A DNA stretch of 10,393 nucleotides from Candidatus Omnitrophota bacterium (GTDB lineage Bacteria; Omnitrophota; Gorgyraeia; Tantalellales; Tantalellaceae), in assembly GCA_018814505.1 (NCBI GenBank), contig JAHIZQ010000062.1, positions 1 to 10,393 of the forward strand. The letters are read 5' to 3'. Each line of letters opens with the position of its first letter. The stretch's first letter is position 1. The position numbers and the translations under genes were made by a program. Of the stretch, positions 6,376 to 10,393 are shown piece after piece. The notes beneath the pieces were generated by a model. That model ran no database searches. It was given only the letters and a program-made list of their open reading frames with translations, and was not told where the DNA came from.

Positions 6376-7497
6376 TTATGCGCCACGCTTCCATCCGCGC
6401 GCCATGTTAATACGCTCATTTATCGGCGGGTGATCATACAAAAAAATCTTTTTCAATTTTGAAGGATTCCGATCCGCGAGATTTAAATCCGCCAGTTTAT
6501 TCATAACGGAAATAAAATCTGCCGCATTACTTGTCAACTTCAACGCAAACTTATCCGCTTGTCGTTCTAGCACCCGTGAAAAAAAATTCTGTACCGGCAT
6601 GAGCACAATACCAAAAATGAACATAAAAAGCACAAAAACCGGTAAAAAATAAAGATCTGAGATAGAACCCCTGCCTGAAATCAGAACAATTTTATCAGTT
6701 AAACATGATAAGATAAAAAACCCGCTTATAATCGCTATCCCTGAAAACAACAATAATTTCAGCATATGGCGAAGCGCAAAATGCCCAAATTCATGCGCGA
6801 CAACCGCCACGGTTTCATTTTCTGAAAAATTTGAAATCAAAGTATCCGCTAAAAGAACTTTCCGGGTTTTGCCTAATCCTACCAATGCCGCGTTAGCTTT
6901 CGAAGTTTTACGGCTGAAATCAATCTGACAAACATCCATAAGTTTTACATTCGCCCGTTCCGCAAGTTCCATTATCCTCGCTCTAAGCGGATTATCTCCT
7001 AGCGGCACATACTTGTAAAAGAGCGGTATTACCAAAACAGGCAAAAACCTGACCATTATAATTGAAAAGAAAATCCAGATACCGGCAAAAATTATCCACC
7101 AGGTTGCTGGAAAATTTCTTAAAACCACATAAAAAACTTCTGCCGCTACGGCAAGAATTACAAATGACAAAAGCGCTGATTTACCTTCATCCAAGGCCCA
7201 CGCACCAAAACTCTGGCGCGATAACCCAAACCTATGCTCAATACAAAATGAACTAACAAAACGTAGCGGCAAAGTTGCCGCGAACATAAAAGCCAAAAAC
7301 AAACTTGTGTAAATAAAACAAGCTGTGTAAAAATTAGAAAAAACATTCTGGACTACGTTTGACAACGGGTTTGATAACGTATACTGAAAGATAATCAGCA
7401 GTATTAGTGTTAAAAACGCGACAAAAACATAAACACGCGTTTTAAGGATTGAATACTTTTTCTGTTTTTGGTTATCCGCGGAATCTAAGCCTTCCAT
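6376..7497 (-). CDS. Ste24-like integral membrane M48 metalloprotease
   Basis: This 373-residue membrane protease has hydrophobic segments near residues 20-40, 56-80, 105-125, 132-160, 245-266 and 282-303. Between the early segments EHRFGLSRQSFGAW (87-100) matches the M48 N-terminal domain of CAAX prenyl protease 1. The active site is HEFGH (235-239), with E311 of ERQAD (311-315) as third zinc ligand, and YDHPPINERI (354-363) is the conserved C-terminal motif. Family knowledge: the eukaryotic enzyme cleaves prenylated CAAX proteins. Bacteria lack that substrate, and their homologues are thought to process or clear membrane proteins. At 373 residues it is shorter than Ste24 (about 410-430). 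The ATG at 7495-7497 follows AGAGGG. It is the second M48 protease in the window but of a different architecture from the secreted one at 1951-2751. It lies mid-block, between a small basic protein gene and the DNA glycosylase gene. Confidence 0.93.
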   Translation of the reverse strand: MEGLDSADNQKQKKYSILKTRVYVFVAFLTLILLIIFQYTLSNPLSNVVQNVFSNFYTACFIYTSLFLAFMFAATLPLRFVSSFCIEHRFGLSRQSFGAWALDEGKSALLSFVILAVAAEVFYVVLRNFPATWWIIFAGIWIFFSIIMVRFLPVLVIPLFYKYVPLGDNPLRARIMELAERANVKLMDVCQIDFSRKTSKANAALVGLGKTRKVLLADTLISNFSENETVAVVAHEFGHFALRHMLKLLLFSGIAIISGFFILSCLTDKIVLISGRGSISDLYFLPVFVLFMFIFGIVLMPVQNFFSRVLERQADKFALKLTSNAADFISVMNKLADLNLADRNPSKLKKIFLYDHPPINERINMARGWKRGA

Positions 7498-7547
7498 ATC
7501 CCTCTACATTCCAAATTATTTCAATAAATCAATCTCAACTGCGTTTT

Positions 7548-7904
7548 TTATTTATTTTTTTTCGAAGCTTTTTTTGATTTATTCATTTTTCCAATACGTG
7601 TCAACTTTTTCTTCATTTTTGATCCCGCAGAATCGATTAGAATCAAACGTGGCTTATATTTTTCCAATTCCGGTACGTTAATTTTTCCACTAAGCATTCT
7701 TTGTGCAACATCTTTACCAATTTCATGAAAAAGTTTTTCTTTTTGTAAATTTTTCATTTGCATTTCCACATACGTATGCGCTATTTTGTAAATTTTCGAA
7801 ATGTCCTCTTCCGCGGTCTTGGCAACTTCAGCCAATTGTTTGCCAGTTTTCTTAATAACCGGCTTATATTTTTTAATCAGTTTATGCACATCTGTTTTTT
7901 TCAT
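7548..7904 (-). CDS. Small lysine-rich helical protein of unknown function
   Basis: I do not recognise this 118-residue protein. It has no membrane segment, no signal peptide and no cysteine. Residues 1-60 look like one long amphipathic helix with a lysine-rich face, possibly coiled coil. A short region with PELEKYKPRL (78-87) follows, then a tail almost wholly of lysine, serine and asparagine (96-118). Strong positive charge suggests contact with nucleic acid, acidic lipid or the ribosome, but nothing visible decides this. The start is well supported: AAGGGGG lies seven bases before the ATG at 7902-7904. It is 34 bases after lpxA and 50 bases before the Ste24-like gene, and so is probably co-transcribed with both. 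The purine-rich tail could also reflect low-complexity drift. Confidence 0.75.
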   Translation of the reverse strand: MKKTDVHKLIKKYKPVIKKTGKQLAEVAKTAEEDISKIYKIAHTYVEMQMKNLQKEKLFHEIGKDVAQRMLSGKINVPELEKYKPRLILIDSAGSKMKKKLTRIGKMNKSKKASKKNK

Positions 7905-7938
7905 CCTTATTCCCCCTTTTTAGTTTTAACCACAAATA

Positions 7939-8730
7939 TCAAAAAAACTCTTCTTTCATGAAGCGAACGGCACATATCCCGCGTTTAGAAGCTTCGATAA
8001 ACGCAACAAAATGCGCTATTTCTGGCGACTTTAACGTTTTCTTTATCAATTCGAGAGCTTCAATTTTACTTCGCCCCGACAAGTACAAAATCTTATATGC
8101 TTCTTTTACTTCGCGTATTGATTCACGGCTAAATCCGGCTCTTCTAAGTCCAATTAAATTAATCCCACGGATCGTCGATGGCCCCCTTACGAGCATATAC
8201 GGCGGCACATCTTTATTAACACCGGTAAACCCCCCTATCATCGCGTAACTTCCAATCCGACAAAACTGATGAAAAACTACATTACCCGATATAAACGCCC
8301 CCTTTTCCACCGTCACATAGCCTGCAAGCAAAGCACCATTGGCAATAATTACATTATCCGCGATACTGCAGTTATGTCCAACGTGCGCTTGTACCATCAG
8401 GAAATTATTATCTCCAATAACGGTCGATGACCCGGCTGACGTTCCGCGATGTATTGTTACATACTCTCTTATGACATTATTTTTGCCTATTTTCGTAAAA
8501 GATTCAGCGCCTTTATATGAAAAATCTTGAGGCTCGTTTCCAATAACCGCTCCCACATGAACGACCGTGTTTTCACCAATTTCCGTCCCTCGACAAATGT
8601 AAACCTGGGGCATTAACTTTACACCTGCCCCAATCTTTACATTGTCTTCAACTACAACATTTGCCCCGATTTCCACAGACGGCTCTATTTCTGCAGATTT
8701 TGAAATCAAAGCTGTCTCATGTATTCCCAT
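7939..8730 (-). CDS. lpxA: UDP-N-acetylglucosamine O-acyltransferase LpxA
   Basis: LpxA catalyses the first step of lipid A synthesis, moving a 3-hydroxyacyl chain from acyl carrier protein to UDP-GlcNAc in the cytoplasm. The 263-residue protein (E. coli: 262) has an N-terminal left-handed beta-helix of imperfect hexapeptide repeats ([LIV]G-x4) over about residues 12-185. The core motif is AHVGHN (115-120) with catalytic H119. FHQFCRIG (153-160) contains H154, equivalent to E. coli H160. G167 aligns with E. coli G173, the residue that lets that enzyme accept a C14 chain, so a long acyl chain is plausible. The C-terminal helical part holds the family ending ASKRGIC (247-253). I use the ATG at 8728-8730, seven bases after the upstream HAMP gene, with AGAAGGG slightly far upstream; an in-frame TTG at 8760 was rejected. 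Unusually, lpxD, fabZ and lpxB are not adjacent. Identification is firm. Confidence 0.97.
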   Translation of the reverse strand: MGIHETALISKSAEIEPSVEIGANVVVEDNVKIGAGVKLMPQVYICRGTEIGENTVVHVGAVIGNEPQDFSYKGAESFTKIGKNNVIREYVTIHRGTSAGSSTVIGDNNFLMVQAHVGHNCSIADNVIIANGALLAGYVTVEKGAFISGNVVFHQFCRIGSYAMIGGFTGVNKDVPPYMLVRGPSTIRGINLIGLRRAGFSRESIREVKEAYKILYLSGRSKIEALELIKKTLKSPEIAHFVAFIEASKRGICAVRFMKEEFF

Positions 8731-8737
8731 AGATATT

Positions 8738-9151
8738 TCAGCCCTTCTTTTTAAAATCAAGTTTATCCACTAGATCATTAATAACATCAGCAATCGGTCG
8801 AAGATCATGATCTTTACGAATTTGAAGCCGTACCGAATAATCACCCTTATCAATGCGACTTATATCCTCTTCCAGTCTTTCCAGGGGAGCAACAAATTTA
8901 TACGACAAAACAATTGCCCACGTTGAGAGCACCACAAAAAGCACAGGCAGTCCAATTACTAGGATCACATTAATTTGCTGTATTACTGGCAAAAGATCCC
9001 TTGCTATAACATCCGGCAACGCAATTTGTTCTGCCATAATGTTAAAAATCAGGTAATACAAACATCCGCCCACAAATAATGTCGGTAATAGCATTGAACT
9101 AACCAGTATAAAAAGATACTTCGACTGTAACGATCTATTTAAGTATTTGAT
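8738..9151 (-). CDS. HAMP-domain membrane protein without output domain, probable ATC start
   Basis: This small protein of about 137 residues has two membrane segments and a C-terminal HAMP domain. Numbering from the proposed start, segment 1 covers about 12-36, a short periplasmic part 37-62, segment 2 about 63-83 and HAMP about 84-136. HAMP shows the conserved proline (FVAPLERL) and the closing helix ending DLVDKL. HAMP domains pass conformational signals between membrane and cytoplasm, but no kinase, cyclase or chemotaxis domain follows. The first ATG (9092-9094) falls inside segment 1 and has no ribosome binding site. A strong GGAAGGAG at 9157-9164 points instead to an ATC codon at 9149-9151, in frame, giving a normal basic N-terminus (IKYLNRSLQSKY) before segment 1. 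It lies 31 bases after the DUF3047 gene and seven bases before lpxA. A sequencing error in a true ATG is possible. Partner unknown. Confidence 0.8.
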   Translation of the reverse strand: MKYLNRSLQSKYLFILVSSMLLPTLFVGGCLYYLIFNIMAEQIALPDVIARDLLPVIQQINVILVIGLPVLFVVLSTWAIVLSYKFVAPLERLEEDISRIDKGDYSVRLQIRKDHDLRPIADVINDLVDKLDFKKKG

Positions 9152-9156
9152 GACTA

Positions 9157-9164
9157 CTCCTTCC
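9157..9164 (-). promoter_or_regulatory. Strong ribosome binding site facing an ATC codon
   Basis: GGAAGGAG on the minus strand lies five bases before ATC (9149-9151). No ATG, GTG or TTG occurs at usable distance in any frame, and the frame containing ATC is the HAMP protein frame. Confidence 0.75.
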
Positions 9165-9182
9165 GTTACCAGAATTTTAGGT

Positions 9183-10025
9183 TCAGTCTTCTTTCTTTTC
9201 TATGTTATCCGTCTTATTTTCAATATCCACTTTTGCCGGATTTATTTTTTTTGAAAAATTAGCACCGTCTTTACTCTTTTTATCTACGGTTTCAACCGAT
9301 CCTTCATTAGAATTATTTTCCAAGTATCCGAAAACAATATCCGTATAGTACGCAATTGCAGTGGACCCCGTACTATCCGCGTCCGTCATAATCGCGACCG
9401 CGTCAATATCTTTTTCCAGTTCCATTCCAAAAAAATTACGAAAATCTTCTTTTAAGTTACGTGACTCTTCTTTCCACTCCTCGGAAGCACCTGACTGTAA
9501 AACCACAACTTTAACATTTTTCGTATAAGGACTTGGAGCAACCGTACCGACTGGCAAATCTTCTGTCCATACATACTGAAGAGCTTTCGCATTAAGAAAA
9601 AATTTTGCTGAAAAAACCACATACACCTGCGCAACAAAATCAAACTCACCCTTATCATACAATGTTTCTATCTGTTTATGCACCGGAAATACTTCCGGTC
9701 TCCATTTCCATTTTAAAAAAGGTTCTCTTTTACAGGAAAGTGTCTGTTTGTAAAAAAGCGCGGAAGCCGAATCTTCGCTATGGGCTTTTACACAACTTTT
9801 TCCATCAAAATTTTCTGCGGTATAGCTGGTACTCTTTTGTGATAAAACTTTTTTATCCCACTCTCTCAGACTTTTCGCGGACGAAAAATCAAACTCCTTT
9901 AATATTTCACCTTTGCCCGACACCTGGACCTTTTTCATGAAATATGAATAGTTTAAACCTAAAACGACAATGAGAATTAAAGTTATTAGGAAAACTAATC
10001 TCCTGACCATCCCCGGTTGCTTCAC
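9183..10025 (-). CDS. Membrane-anchored DUF3047 protein
   Basis: This 280-residue protein has one N-terminal hydrophobic segment (about 10-29) after a basic start, placing the rest in the periplasm as a signal-anchored or secreted domain. Residues about 38-235 match the DUF3047 pattern. Landmarks are a run near VAQVYVVFSAKFF (131-143), LQYVW (149-153), SPYTKNVKVVVLQSG (165-179), then FRNFFG (195-200), and AIMTDADSTGSTAIAYYTDI (211-230). The domain is of unknown function. A charged, low-complexity tail (236-280), rich in lysine, aspartate and asparagine, is an addition beyond the domain. The start is GTG (10023-10025), with AGAGG about seven bases upstream; an ATG five codons later (10008-10010) has no spaced site. 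The upstream gene ends 23 bases before it and the HAMP gene begins 31 bases after it, so the three are probably co-transcribed. Confidence 0.88.
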   Translation of the reverse strand: MKQPGMVRRLVFLITLILIVVLGLNYSYFMKKVQVSGKGEILKEFDFSSAKSLREWDKKVLSQKSTSYTAENFDGKSCVKAHSEDSASALFYKQTLSCKREPFLKWKWRPEVFPVHKQIETLYDKGEFDFVAQVYVVFSAKFFLNAKALQYVWTEDLPVGTVAPSPYTKNVKVVVLQSGASEEWKEESRNLKEDFRNFFGMELEKDIDAVAIMTDADSTGSTAIAYYTDIVFGYLENNSNEGSVETVDKKSKDGANFSKKINPAKVDIENKTDNIEKKED

Positions 10026-10048
10026 GTATCATCCTCTTATGTTAAAAT

Positions 10049-10390
10049 TTATAGCGATATTTTTTCCGACCATGCTCCGATACCCGGCATTTTCCATTCA
10101 TTTCCCATAAGAACCTGCACAATGCCTACTAAAGAAAAAATACCGCATACAAGCATTCCAAGAATATAAATAATCTGCCCTAAAACCGGCACTATACCTA
10201 CTATTCCAACTCCAACCTCAACAATAAACAGCATAAGCCCTTGTCGGGCGTGAAACTTAACAAACGGCTCTTCTTTTTTCATTAAAATCGGAATAAGGCA
10301 CAATATCCACAAATAAGATAAAACAGCATACCCAATTTCACTTGATTTAGATTCTTGCTTTTTCTCCTTCTCTTTTTTAGCTTCTTCCAT
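10049..10390 (-). CDS. DUF4870/Tic20-like small membrane protein
   Basis: This protein of at least 113 residues has a charged lysine/glutamate-rich N-terminus (1-18) and hydrophobic segments near 20-37, 51-69 and 72-95. The loop between the first two carries FVKFHARQGLMLF (43-55), the FHARQ signature of the DUF4870 (Tic20-like) family of small membrane proteins. Their function is not settled in bacteria. The ATG at 10388-10390 is only three bases from the window edge, so its ribosome binding site and any earlier start are not visible. Size and segment count fit a complete or nearly complete protein. It is the first visible gene of the large minus-strand block, 23 bases before the DUF3047 gene, and whether the block begins further upstream cannot be seen. 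Confidence 0.8.
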   Translation of the reverse strand: MEEAKKEKEKKQESKSSEIGYAVLSYLWILCLIPILMKKEEPFVKFHARQGLMLFIVEVGVGIVGIVPVLGQIIYILGMLVCGIFSLVGIVQVLMGNEWKMPGIGAWSEKISL

Positions 10391-10393
10391 CTC

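Noticed and set aside
8728..8760. Earlier TTG start for lpxA at 8760
   Set aside because: It would add ten residues absent from typical LpxA and overlap the HAMP gene more. The ATG at 8730 gives 263 residues, almost equal to the E. coli enzyme.
9092..9094. ATG at 9094 as the start of the HAMP protein
   Set aside because: It lies inside the first membrane segment and has no ribosome binding site, while a strong site sits 63 bases further upstream in the matching frame.
1..10393. Defence island, prophage, CRISPR or mobile element
   Set aside because: I saw no transposase, integrase, phage structural gene, regularly spaced repeats or long terminal inverted repeats on either strand; gene content is chromosomal housekeeping and envelope functions.

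Overview
The window reads as an ordinary chromosomal stretch of a Gram-negative, AT-rich bacterium. The best lineage evidence is lpxA, a lipid A biosynthesis gene, which implies an outer membrane. Strong Shine-Dalgarno sites and sigma-70-like promoters indicate a bacterium. The mix of a DUF3047 protein, a HAMP-only membrane protein, a PIN-PhoH protein and two M48 proteases, plus short proteins I know no name for, would suit a candidate phylum such as Omnitrophota. That assignment is a tentative impression from protein style, not a demonstrated one. I see no tRNA, rRNA, insertion sequence, prophage or CRISPR array.

Layout. (1) Positions 1-100 hold no gene. (2) Positions 101-3517 are a minus-strand run transcribed ttcA-like tRNA thiolase, secreted M48 protease, flavodoxin-family protein, then PIN-PhoH protein. 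Gaps are 13 to 25 bases, and a -10 box lies just upstream of the first gene. (3) A nitroreductase at 3667-4212 is transcribed divergently from ttcA and ends at a bidirectional terminator (4224-4259). (4) A 124-residue single-pass membrane protein of unknown function (4280-4654, minus) shares that terminator. It has its own near-consensus promoter, with a perfect inverted repeat filling the space between -35 and -10. (5) Positions 4827-10390 are a tightly spaced minus-strand block of eight genes. In transcription order they are a DUF4870/Tic20-like membrane protein, a DUF3047 protein, a HAMP-only membrane protein, lpxA, a small basic helical protein, a Ste24-like membrane M48 protease, an endonuclease III-related DNA glycosylase and an inositol monophosphatase-family enzyme.

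How they fit together. The first half of the large block is membrane-centred: three membrane-anchored proteins of unclear role precede the first enzyme of lipid A synthesis, and an integral membrane protease follows. The tail (DNA glycosylase, inositol phosphatase) is housekeeping. The ttcA-protease-flavodoxin-phoH run combines tRNA modification, envelope proteolysis, flavin redox chemistry and RNA metabolism without an obvious single pathway.

I found no convincing new multi-gene system. The observations most worth checking are the palindrome inside the promoter at 4718-4746, the apparent ATC start codon of the HAMP protein at 9151, the altered catalytic and iron-sulfur residues of the DNA glycosylase, and the uncharacterised envelope genes ahead of lpxA.
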